A stretch of DNA of 64,000 nucleotides from Mesostigma viride (taxonomy: Eukaryota; Streptophyta; Mesostigmatophyceae; Mesostigmatales; Mesostigmataceae), in the NCBI GenBank assembly GCA_009746045.1, contig RPFO01000041.1:3677454-3741453 (forward strand), written 5' to 3'. Below the pieces are notes generated by a model. The model was not told the DNA's origin and did no database searches. It saw only the letters and a list, made by a program, of their open reading frames with translations. Position numbers and translations under genes: made by a program. Of this stretch, positions 22,301 through 31,060 are shown in pieces (position 1 is the stretch's first letter; each line of letters starts with the position of its first letter).

Positions 22301-23769
22301 GGCAAGGCTTTATGGCACTTAAACCCGACCGCCTATTATTCCCCACACTACGTGAGGAAGTTGCACGCCAACCCCTATTCTTTAATGATATATACCTCAA
22401 CCCCCTTAATCGCCCCTTCGGATGCTTAAGTGGCCCTAACCCCTATGAAGGCTTCATAACATCCCCCCACCCTGTAACCACTATTCTCCACCTGTATATT
22501 CTCCACGGTGACTGCTACCGCCTCTTAACATATAACGAACTGGCTGCCTGGGTCCCCAATATGCCTACTTATGCTGCCTGGGCCGCGCTAGTACAAGCCA
22601 TACCCCCACGCTGGCACACACTCATGACTTCTCCCCGTGCCCCCTATAAAGCTGGTGAATGGTGCTGCTTTTGTCCATACAGCACGACCGCAACATGCTC
22701 GGGGAAGGTGATCGCAGAACTCCCCCTTGGAACCCTGCACGTTCAACTACTGGCGCCGCTGAGCGGCCACAATGGCTGTCTGGCTCAACTTACAACTGCA
22801 GTGGTGTTCCTCCCCACCCAGCTATGCCACCGGATTCGGGTTGTACCTTGGTCCCTTGAACAATCATGTGTATACCAACCCAACCCCAACCTTCCAGACG
22901 CTGCTATTATTTGGCTACATGTGGGATCAACTCGCCTGGACATGTTGTCATTGGATCCAGTGGAATTTGGCTGGGTGCTAAATCAGGGTGACAGCAGAAT
23001 TGTAAAAGGCCTTTACGAGTACACGGCAGAGTGGGGCTACACAATGCTCCGGCATAAAAACCATCAATTCCACCCCGGACGGACACGCTGGGGCGCTACT
23101 GAGTGGCCTGGCCACACCTGGGTCCGCAACATCACCCTCGCCGCTGACCACCCGCTGATTGATCGCCGCGCGACCGACGTACAACACCTCTTGATGCACC
23201 GATCCATCGGGGTCGGGGAGATCCTCCACCGGCGATTTCACCACCCTGCTACTTGTTTATGTACCCACCCCACTGAAACTGTGGAACACCGATTTTTATG
23301 GTGTAACCTCCAGGGAGTTTGGACCTGGTTGATTGGTTTATGGGCAGCCTGGACATCTGAGCCTATCATACCGGTGTCTACCCGCTCAATTATCTTTGGC
23401 ATCACTGGCACCCCTGGCCTTGAGCTCACCTTTTCACAACAAGCGTGGATATGGCTCCGCACATGCATGTTATATACAATCTGGACGGTGCGAAACGATG
23501 TGGTGTTCAATAGGCGCACAGTTTTCGACAAAGCTGGGGTTCTCTCACGCTTCATTTACCTATGGAACTCCGGCATGCGACGCTACTGGATGGTTGCAAA
23601 TGAACAAAACAAAATCTGGGACCCTGGCGCGGACCAGGATAAGCCCAGCCCACTTGAGATCTTTCATGACCTCATGGGCAAAAACAGGATCTTTACCCAC
23701 ATGCCCAATGACAACCCCTTAGAAGTCCAGTGGCTTCCGTGGTCTAGCCGGCTCCGTTTTAGCCACTGA
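19360..23769 (+). CDS. LINE ORF2: APE endonuclease and reverse transcriptase
   Basis: 1,469 codons from the ATG at 19360; an in-frame upstream start at 19285 is less likely because the endonuclease motif begins right after 19360 (LTIISWNVQGLN). Endonuclease residues 1-255: N10, GLQEHK (E54), GDFNVDLD (about 173), RLDYIFM and SDHYP (about 251). The RT core is at about 470-790: GSAPGADGLPVEFF, LLHKKGDKTSWKNYRPI, GPEQVGFR, FWDFEKAFDR, SLPQGDCLSPLLF and YADDT (residues 719-723, catalytic DD). The C-terminus holds CLCTHPTETVEHRFLWC near residue 1300, the zf-RVT-type motif of plant and algal L1. The enzyme nicks target DNA and primes cDNA synthesis there. All catalytic motifs appear intact. Confidence 0.9.
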   Translation: MSQLTIISWNVQGLNTYGVRTQGQSKISALQAQLASITQPYVGPSHEIWVGLQEHKFPGIDAKALQSFTRRTPDMERRWAWARGTSGGTALLQYRRPPHPHVQLHPWAQHIDTAPNTWQGRWTRQCISWGGKTGYIISVYAPNEHSDRIKFFDDLFAMVAPLLDQSHEVILMGDFNVDLDHGLGLETTSLANHLTRLSLQDVIKPRDHLHTRESTRQGTRITSRLDYIFMSPFWASLICHAEVIRSTVFSDHYPCLLTMVYHSSPPRGPGVPRLNKKLLADPAFRTLVREQWRDWKTKQVDYPSTTLWMQACLSHILDSSKAYDLEQRRIKGKDYNYYKRVITMLQSKPRLAPHELTRLQLCQTEMDKLRLERHAEALDVENTWWHVKGERMNKEFFAFIPPPRSQTTITEITDETGTHTTPQDILQSGHAFFSTLFRTEPDPSANTATQKILDAIPHRLSPSQQALLDASPTMEETSLALQHLKTGSAPGADGLPVEFFKTFWPLIGRDLYQCILEIWNTETVVGQWSETILILLHKKGDKTSWKNYRPIRMLTVPYKLASKLLQRRFYSVLDNLIGPEQVGFRSNLHISDSITMIMDIVDDAWRNNIIGLILFWDFEKAFDRICWKYLEAILHGLGFGPKLIKVSLGMIKSLTWHLLINGHKSQIGHSTRSLPQGDCLSPLLFLLAHAGLFFLHQQDSRIQGYPIPHHTRGLFQTAYADDTTNICTSLRDVDAVLDNISTYCTASQQRCNVQKSTGLHIGRTTNPTLQPTNLAVTWVPPGGYHLLHNCPIGRTAEGRLLEVKTFLYDESQQLGKLTGVQQVANRWAGVHRLSLRGKVLVTNQLLFSKLLYFGQAHPPDEHTVSLIQRLGHNFVWKKSSDLSRQVHGWIRESMSFMPWPLGGLGLHNMQWRLWSVYAKQVISAHIGVNTHPGCLLARVTLSRLTHHSNGISWHSGAALLTARLPSPKLTRGLPWYWARIWQGFMALKPDRLLFPTLREEVARQPLFFNDIYLNPLNRPFGCLSGPNPYEGFITSPHPVTTILHLYILHGDCYRLLTYNELAAWVPNMPTYAAWAALVQAIPPRWHTLMTSPRAPYKAGEWCCFCPYSTTATCSGKVIAELPLGTLHVQLLAPLSGHNGCLAQLTTAVVFLPTQLCHRIRVVPWSLEQSCVYQPNPNLPDAAIIWLHVGSTRLDMLSLDPVEFGWVLNQGDSRIVKGLYEYTAEWGYTMLRHKNHQFHPGRTRWGATEWPGHTWVRNITLAADHPLIDRRATDVQHLLMHRSIGVGEILHRRFHHPATCLCTHPTETVEHRFLWCNLQGVWTWLIGLWAAWTSEPIIPVSTRSIIFGITGTPGLELTFSQQAWIWLRTCMLYTIWTVRNDVVFNRRTVFDKAGVLSRFIYLWNSGMRRYWMVANEQNKIWDPGADQDKPSPLEIFHDLMGKNRIFTHMPNDNPLEVQWLPWSSRLRFSH

Positions 23770-23850
23770 CATCTTGACACCCTAGGCTTAGCAGGGATTA
23801 ACTACTGGCTATATTTGGAATAAACGTACACCTATTTACCTGGAAAAAAA

Positions 23851-25166
23851 TCCGAAATGCAACGGGAGGCCAACGAAGATCGAACCCGCTACGTCACGAC
23901 TGTCGGTATGATGAGGTGTGCCTTGGCGCCTGAAGTCTACGTAACCAGAAGTTGCACAATATGTACATTGCTAAAAAGGGACAAACTGCGCAACCGTGCA
24001 GTGGACGGAGCTCGCGAACTACTTGCGGAGTTCAAGCTCCAGATTGACTGCTACCCCTGCACGGGAGCGCGATGCGCGCGGGGATGAGTGACCTCGCCAA
24101 ACCCGCAGACAGCTGGGGGAAATCGCTTACAGGCGGTGGAGCAGCGGAAAATCCACGTGTGCGCTTCCTGCGCGTTTGTAACTGGTTCGCCAACAGAAAG
24201 TTTGGTCCAACAGCCCAAAAGTTTGCGACGGTTATATCTGGAGCTCGCGAACACAGGAAATCGCAGAGTTTTCTAGTAGGAGCCATCTGGGCATACGGAC
24301 CTCTGCCAAATGGCTCATCTGGATGTAACGCCTCAGAAACCTCAAAAATGGGGACGCCGTGGTTTGACCTTTTCGTGATTGGTCGCAACGAAATTTCGCG
24401 CAGCTCATTCGTCAAGCGGACCGTAAGTCGCGCCGCTGAGTGGCTGGAGCCGAAAGCCGTTCGAAAGAGTGTTAGCTAAAATTGTGCCAAGGCTGCGTTT
24501 TACAAGCTTTAGTATATATGTTGACCCAAGGTCTACGGACTTGGATTAATATCGTCGCCCATTTCTAATCGTTGGCGGCACTCGGCACACAACCAACGTG
24601 GGCATAGCATATATGAGATGCATCGCCGTCGATCGGTCACGCGGAGCACTCCAAAGTATGCCAGTTTCGATACATTGGAAATGGAATTATCGTAACGTGC
24701 TGAAATGCTCTCTCGTGGCAGGCTGCTACTGCGTCAAACGAGTCAGGCAGCATCTGCCTACGTTGGGTATACCTCGGCCACTATAGACTCTCTGCTTCCC
24801 ATGTGCGGCGTGGGATACAACGAACTAACTAACTAACGTTGGGTATATCTCACGGCGACACCCTTCCATAGATAGTTCTTATTACTTCGATGGGAATTGC
24901 TGGCTGGTATTGAACTAAGCATGGAAAGGAGAAACGAAAAACGCTTTGTTAGTCCGCGCGCCTCTGCTCGCGATTCGTGTTGTAGTCTTCTCGAAGGGAC
25001 GATTGTCGGAAATCAGCGGTAAGGGCCTGTCTGGCGGCTGTTACGGAAATACTGGGGTCATAAGCTTTCGTCAATTAAGAACCATGGGTGGAGCGTCCTG
25101 TTGAGTATTCGCCAAACACGCCAAACCAACGCACGTCGATTCCATCCCTGCGCTCTTGGCGTTGCG
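23851..25166. other. Intergenic, 3' of LINE to RBR-like gene
   Basis: No gene recognised. A 135-codon ORF (24072-24479, plus) has no known motif and lies in sequence with equally open shadows, so it is not called. The upstream region of the next gene should hold its promoter. Confidence 0.3.
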
Positions 25167-26402
25167 ATGGCGGGTGACGACGTTGATTTATATTGCATAG
25201 TGCACAAAGCGGAAGTGGGGCCCGATCGTCGCATCGCATGTTGCAATTCAGATCCCGAAGGCGATCAACACCCAATCTGCGACGACTGCTTCCTGCAGCA
25301 TGTGGAGCACCTCGACCCGCGGCGTCTCGTCCGGGGCAGGGTCCCATGCCCGGCGGTGACCGACGCGGCCGAATGGCAGGGCTGCACATACGCCGACGCC
25401 GCCGTGGCGGCCGTCTATGCCCGTAGCGGGTCGTCGCCACTCCTCGAGCGTTACCTGAGCAAAGCCCTGGGTTGCCCCCCTGCCAGCTTCTCTGTGGGTG
25501 GGCCTCCCCTCTCGGTCCTCCAGCTGGCGGACGGATTGCTCCAGGCGGCAAACATCACGTGCCCCGCGTGCCACGTGGCACAAGACCCACTCCCCGATGG
25601 CTGCCGCGCGGTGCAGTGCGGCTGCGGGTGCAACTACTGCTGGGTGTGCTTTGCCGTGTCCCCCACGCGCATGCACAACCACATGCACGTGATCAACCAG
25701 CACGGCGGGCTATTCTTGGACCAGGCGCACATTGACGCAGCACACCGCGTGTGGCGCCGTACCACCCTGGCCGCGTACGTGCGCTCCAGGATCCCTGAGA
25801 GGCAGCGCGCCGAGGTGGTGGCTTATGCGCGGCGCGCACTCGTCGCGCTGGACCCGGAGCTGCCCCAGTTTGCCCTCGCTGCCCAAGCGCTTGGTGAGGG
25901 GCAGGGGGGCCTTGGCCCAAACCCACCCCTCGTTGATGAGACACGCCCTGGGCAAGCGGCTGAGGTGCCCCCGGATTCACCACGTCGGCGGAGGGTTGAC
26001 TGCTGGCAGCTGCTCCTGGTGTCCCTTGGTGCGGTGGTCGGTTGCGCCCCCCTGCACCGCCTGGTCCTGCCCAAGGGCCTCGCCCACACAGGCACAAGAG
26101 GCCAGGGAGGCCCCAGTCGGCAGCGAGGCACCGTGCGGCACGCGGCGCGCGGCGCGTACGCCATGTCCGCCAACCTGGACTTTCGCAAGGTCGTCCACCG
26201 CCAGCTGCAGCTGTGGGAGGTCGGGGCGCCGGACGCGCGGCGCATGCGGTCGCTGTGGCGGGGCGTGCTCAACGGGGTGGTCAACGCGGTCGCCAGCAGC
26301 GCAGGCGCCAGCGTGGGGTTCTCGTTGGCGCGCGTGTGGGGGGCGTTCTGGGGCACGCTGGTGGGTGGGTACCTGGCCTGCTTGTGCCACCTGCGGGAGT
26401 AG
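25167..26402 (+). CDS. RBR-like cysteine-rich protein with C-terminal hydrophobic segment
   Basis: Single-exon ORF of 411 codons from the first ATG (25167). The N-terminal half has a degenerate RING-like pattern (HPICDDCFLQHVEH, then RGRVPCPA) and a clear second zinc module (CPACHVAQDP..GCRAVQCGCGCNYCWVCF..H..H, residues about 132-175). The latter resembles the IBR/RING2 (Rcat) part of RBR ubiquitin ligases (CPxC..GCxxxxC..CxxxFCWxC). The expected catalytic cysteine could be one of the CGCGCNYC cysteines, but I cannot align it securely. The last 40 residues are small and hydrophobic with glycines (VNAVASSAGASVGFSLA, then GTLVGGYLACLC), suggesting a membrane helix or hairpin. A membrane-tethered ubiquitin ligase is plausible, function unproven. 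GC-rich codon use matches the host gene at 44.6-58.6 kb. Confidence 0.65.
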   Translation: MAGDDVDLYCIVHKAEVGPDRRIACCNSDPEGDQHPICDDCFLQHVEHLDPRRLVRGRVPCPAVTDAAEWQGCTYADAAVAAVYARSGSSPLLERYLSKALGCPPASFSVGGPPLSVLQLADGLLQAANITCPACHVAQDPLPDGCRAVQCGCGCNYCWVCFAVSPTRMHNHMHVINQHGGLFLDQAHIDAAHRVWRRTTLAAYVRSRIPERQRAEVVAYARRALVALDPELPQFALAAQALGEGQGGLGPNPPLVDETRPGQAAEVPPDSPRRRRVDCWQLLLVSLGAVVGCAPLHRLVLPKGLAHTGTRGQGGPSRQRGTVRHAARGAYAMSANLDFRKVVHRQLQLWEVGAPDARRMRSLWRGVLNGVVNAVASSAGASVGFSLARVWGAFWGTLVGGYLACLCHLRE

Positions 26403-27331
26403 TTGATTACATGATGGACGGTAGTAGTTGGTCACATCATGGACGGGATGACATGAGGTACGTGCGGGAATAGTGCGTGCTTGGGTGAGGGTCTTGGCGA
26501 GGGTGGAAGCCCACGGGTGGTCCATCACCTGTTTTCAACGGAGGAACACCAGTGGACGGTTGGTTAGTAAACCAATAAGGAGCGAGGCATATCTAAAAAT
26601 GTACGTCGCAATGCTAGAGGTAGACACAGTTTTGTTGTTACTATCTATGGATGTCACTGCCGCATGCGTTGTGTATTGGGGTTGCATCATGCACCTTTCA
26701 GTGGGATGCTGATGGCACGGAAAATGGATGTGGGCTTGCCTTGTACATTACTTGTTATGCTGTCATCAGCATGGAATTGGAAGTACTTGTGGTGGGAAGT
26801 ACTCTTTGGTTCACTTAGCGAGGCAAGCGGACAGCTGCAGATCCTGTGCATGGGAACCATGAGCTGGCTCGCTCAATAGGTAATGGTATCCTCGAGACAT
26901 GCAGCCATGCATCCTGAAACGTTATCCATGTATTACTATGTCAAGGAGACAACCAGCGCAGGTCAGACCAGCTCAGGAGAATCCGGACCATGGTAGTTGC
27001 AGATGTATTACTATGTTGCTGGTGCATGCGCAGGCTCCACACTGTGGTGAAGCATGCCCCATCACCCATCCATAGCTAGCTTAGGTGCGACCACACAAAC
27101 AATGTTCATTTCGTTCGCGGTCATAGAGGACAACAAACCCCCTGCAGTGGGGAAGGAGCGTGTTTGCAAACGCGGGAGGCATTCTAGACAAGACCCCTAG
27201 GGTCGCGAGCACCATAGATATAGAATAGGACTAGTGACTGACTCCATCCATGCCGGTTTTACGGTGACGGAATGCAATATACGAGAATGCTCATAACTTT
27301 TTACTCCGGTCATGAAATTACACCGGGTTGG
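26403..27331. other. Intergenic; short copy of a dispersed repeat
   Basis: No gene. At about 26942-26997 lies a diverged copy of the dispersed word AGACAACCAGCGCAGG and its continuation GAGAATCCGGACCATGGTAG, also found at 60062-60095 (first part only) and 61600-61655. Confidence 0.4.
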
Positions 27332-27914
27332 TGTTACGTCCCAGCCCAGACACCTAGCCTGAGCTACGTAGCGAAAGATCTAGCTTGCCGGAAATTAGGA
27401 AGATTCAAGGTGGCCTAATGCAGATTGCGCTTCACGACGAGAGTCGTGAGATATCTGGCACCGCGGCTTGGTGCCAAGCTAATTGTTACACACTTATACT
27501 GGCTAGCAATACCAATTACAAATGGATAATTGCCCCAGGCTCAATGTGAAGGCGTCTTCGCACTTAACATTCATCAAACCAAGAGGACGAGACTCTCGTC
27601 CTTGGACTAATTTAACCTAGGTCGGTTGCGGCGCAGATACAACGCCAATCCTTCTAGAACAATCAAAGTCATGCATTCCACGTAGGATCCGGGCCGACAT
27701 CGACCCTCAACTACAGGATCCACGCAAAGAACTACAGACGAACCCAGAATTGGCGCGGCGCCACTGCACCGGCCCCTAAAAGGTCAACCTAGGACCAAAA
27801 TAACTAGCCCAATTCACACAATAACCGTAGTCCATACAAACTATTACAACAGGCCAAACTGCCTTGGTAATTTATTCCATTGTTACGTCCGTCCAAAAGG
27901 GCCGGGACGTAACA
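27332..27914 (-). repeat. LTR (3' LTR or solo LTR) of a minus-strand LTR retrotransposon
   Basis: On the minus strand it begins TGTTACGTCCCGGCCC and ends GGGCTGGGACGTAACA: 583 bp with TG..CA ends extended into an 11-base inverted repeat (TGTTACGTCCC), as in many Ty3/Gypsy LTRs. Directly upstream on that strand is a G-rich run (27915-27940) that looks like a polypurine tract, so internal element sequence should lie at higher coordinates. No second LTR copy was found by eye. Confidence 0.6.
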
Positions 27915-28090
27915 CTCCTCCCCCCCCACGGGGGTTGGTAGTCCCTACCGTACAAAAGATAGAAAGGAAACAAGTAAAGCTACGCTACTATAAGAGTACT
28001 ATGTCCCAACCCCGGTTCACCCGCGGGTTAGTAATACCAGCCAGTTCCTCTAGAGGTTGATACACAGGACCAACCCTGACGTAGTAGCAT
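27915..28090. other. Likely internal remnant of the LTR retrotransposon
   Basis: Lies between the polypurine-like tract and the TTAA tail of the LINE. The words TACTATGTCCCA and GTTAGTAATACCAG recur in diverged form at about 31247-31295, on the other side of the LINE, suggesting that the LINE split one repetitive sequence. Confidence 0.35.
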
Positions 28091-31060
28091 TAATTAATTA
28101 ATTAATAGACACGTGACTGCGTCACGTGAGCATAAGTCCTCAGTGGGAGGGGAACATGGGATGGAATGGATGGTATAAGCTATCTAGGTCCTAGTTACAG
28201 GGGTGTGGGCACCGCGGCCCGAATCGCTATGAATGCCATACTTGGTCACACGCGGAGCCCCCACAGGCTTGGGGGTGGTCTCCTTCATCACTACTTGCCA
28301 TCTATCCTTGCGCACCATCTGCCTCCATATTACAGACAAACCAGGAGGCTGCCCGGGGGTGAGCCCGTCACGTCTAGTGTAGCACATGTCCATGCCGAGT
28401 CTATCACGAAAAGTCCACGGGTGGCGGCCCTGCCGCGCGCGGCCGGGGGCACGCCAGGTGAGGACATATCGCCCAGGCTGGGCGGGCTTGGTGCCAGCTA
28501 GTCTATCTGATGTATCTACCTGATCTGTGCGGGCCAGGTGCCCGGCTAGGCCCAGGCGCCTGTGCCTAATAATGTGGGAAACATAGGGCAAATCAGCGTA
28601 CAAATCCTCATTACTAATGTGCAAACCAAAGGGGATGTTAAGGGCCTTGCGCAGCATCTTGGTGACGGCGCCGTCGAGTCGTTGCTCCAGCTCCTGCATC
28701 AGTGTCCACGTCTCGGCGCCGTAGGTCAGGATCGTCAGAATGACGACCTTGAAGAGGTCACGCTTGACGATCCGGGGTAGGGCGGGGTTGCTCCACCAGC
28801 GGCGGTGGTCATGGAGGTGCGCCCACGCCATGCCGATCCGTGTCGTCATGTCGTCCTCGCAGTCGGGAAGCCAACTGCCGAGCAGCTTGAAGCGGCCGGA
28901 AGGAGGGTAGTTGACCTCGGCATCGTCTAAGAGGCGGAGGGTGGGTGGGGGCCCTGCCATGCCGAGGGCCAGGGCCTCCGTTTTGGGGCTGATTTCTAGA
29001 CCAACCGCCCGAGCCTCGAGCGCCAGGCAGTCCAGCCAAAGTTGGGCAGACTCCGGCTTCTCGATGAGCGTGATGTCGTCGGCATAAATGAGGTCAGCTA
29101 GTAAATTCTGCTTGTTAGTCGGCCCCCCTTCCCCAAGCTCGTTCGTGATCGCTAGGCCAGGGGCACTGCCTGCAATGCTAGCAAAGCGAGCACGTGCCTG
29201 GCGCATAACATAATCCACTACAATAATAAACAGGTACGGCGACAGGACGCAACCCTGCCAGACGCCGGTCTGGCAGCAGTGGGCATGGCGGGGTAATGCC
29301 GTGTTGAGTGCGCACCGAAGTGGTCGACCCCTCATACAGCGTGCGGAACTGCGGATGACGGTAATCAGGGGAGTGGGGACGCGAGCGCGAGCAAGTACAG
29401 CCCATAGAGCGTCCCAGAGGACAGTCTGAATCAAAAGCCTTGATGAAGTCGACGAAGATCAGGATGGCGGGAAACTCACCAGGTTGCAGGAGAGCGATTT
29501 CCTCGAAGAGGCGACGCGCGACGAAGATGGCCATGACGGTGTTGCGCCCAGGACGGAAGCCCATTTGACTTTCCCCAAGGTGACAGTCGAGAGCAGAACG
29601 AAGGCGGTTGAGGATCATGCGCATGAACAACTTAAGTGCGGCGCTCTGGATGCAGACTCCTCTGTAGTTGGCGGGGTCGTCAGGGGAACCTTTGTTTTTG
29701 TACAGCATAATACGGTAGCTGTGCTGCCACTCAGGAATCGGCGGCGCGTCGGCAAGCAGGATCCGGTTGCAGACGTCAAGCAGGAACCCCGTGAGCGCCG
29801 TCAGCTTAATCACCGGGGCTGGGAGCTGGTCAGGTCCAACGGCGGCATAGAAGCGGAGTTGCTTGGCGGCGGTGCTCAGCTCGAGCTCGGTGAACGGCGG
29901 GAGCTCGTTGGGGTCGGCCAGGGGTTCCGTCAGGGCTGGGTACGTGTAGTCCTGCTCAGCGGCGGGCGGCGTGGGCGGCACAGGGACGTCCGCCGGTGCT
30001 ACTGCCAGGCGTGCGGCCGCCAGAGGGCCAAGCGGCGGAGGCGGCGGGGGGCGCCGAGCAGCCGGGACTGGGAGGAATACCACTGGTCGAGCTGCTGCTG
30101 CGGTGAGCCAGAGAGCGTCCGCGGCGCCGGCTGCGCGCCGCCGGCGGGCCGTTGGGCATGACGCAGGCGGGTCCAGGCGTACTTGCCGTGCTGGTCCTTG
30201 AGGTGGGCGAAGTACTCGCGGACATGAAGGTCCTCCTGCTCCTTGGTCGCCTGCCGGATGGCCGAGTGGTAATCGGCTTTGAGGCGGGCGTAGCGGGCGG
30301 GGTCGCTGTTGTCGCGCAGGGCTTGCCGGGCCTGGATGACGGCGGGGAGCCGGTGCAGGCTGGTGAAGCGGGGCGGGCGGCGGGGGGGCAGTAGGGCCCC
30401 GGCCGCGGGCAGCTTGGCAGCGAGGTGCCGAAGGGCCGATGCCGGGCCGGCAGCGAGCAGCTGGGCGTGGCTGGCCGGGATGTCCAGCGCGTCGACGAAC
30501 GCCTCTGCCGCGCGCTTGTGGGCGCGTTTTTCAGGGAAGTCCTCCAGAGCGTCGTCAGATTTCTCGAGCAACTGAAGTGTGCGCAAATCAGGTGGTGCCA
30601 CGTGCTTACGAAAGGGCGAGGGGAATCGCAAGCGGATGCGGGCGGTGACGATGCGATGATCGGAGCGCACCAGGGGGGTCACATGCGAGCGAGCAGCTAG
30701 TACAGATCCTTGATGACGCTTGCGCATTACAACATAGTCAATGCAGCGTTCAGTGCCAGTTGGCGAGGTGTGTGTGACCAAATTAAGCATCTGGACTATG
30801 TGGAAAGCGGGTGTTGGCAGTGACCAAATCGCATGTCGTAAGCAAATCAGCAAAAAGTTCAGTGTTGGCATTGGAGACCGTACCGTTGGGGGCGTGCTGA
30901 CATCCGCCAGTACCCGGTGGTAGCGTGGCGTTGGCGTCCTGAGCAGCAGAGCGAGGTAGTTGCGACCAGGGATGCCGTTCGCCAGGTTCTCCAGCGCTGC
31001 AAAGAAGTCCTTGCGTAGTAGCATGGAACATGGTGACAGGATCATTCCGCTATCCGTCAC
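28091..31060 (-). pseudogene. Decayed non-LTR retrotransposon (RTE/L2-like)
   Basis: Minus-strand pol in at least four frame pieces. The endonuclease is partly visible near 30783-31031 (ANTELFADLLTTCDLVTANTRF) and 30600-30760 (ERCIDYVVMRKRHQG, LVRSDHRIVTARI). A linker with WYSSQSRLLG follows (about 30080). The RT is at 29430-29880 (AVGPDQLPAPVIK, YRIMLYKNKGSPDDPANYRG, GESQMGFRPGRNTVMA, FVDFIKAFD), then a frame shift near 29430, then 28184-29430 (QTGVWQGCVLSPYLF, LIYADDITLIEK, RFKLLGSWL, YGAETWTLMQELEQRLDG, IRHRRLGLAGHLART). The 3' end is a TTAA-repeat tail at 28091-28107, preceded by a hairpin. The YGAETWTL..RRLGLAGH tail is shared with the fragments at 59.3 and 61.1 kb. Frame shifts make it inactive. 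Confidence 0.8.
28110..28128 (-). other. Palindrome at the 3' end of the LINE
   Basis: CACGTGAC-TGC-GTCACGTG, an 8-bp perfect stem with a 3-base loop, directly before the TTAA tail on the minus strand. Position suggests a 3' stem-loop of the LINE transcript; the CACGTG core is also a G-box, so chance or a host site is possible. Confidence 0.5.

Larger units (their letters stand above)
17831..23850 (+). mobile_element. L1-like LINE with two open ORFs
   Basis: ORF1 and ORF2 are open and overlap at ATGA. A short 3' UTR (23770-23843) with AATAAA-type signal near 23818 ends in a run of seven A. ORF2 has APE endonuclease, RT and a C-terminal CCHC-like motif, the architecture of the L1 group. The absence of stops over 4.4 kb suggests recent mobility. 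The 5' end is not defined. Confidence 0.85.

Noticed and set aside
24072-24479. 135-codon plus-strand ORF between LINE and RBR-like gene
   Set aside because: Overlapping open frames on both strands, no motif and no splice-site support.
28184-30083. Long minus-strand ORFs as a functional reverse transcriptase gene
   Set aside because: The RT is split by a frame shift near 29430 between the KAFD motif and the following strand, and the endonuclease is also broken.
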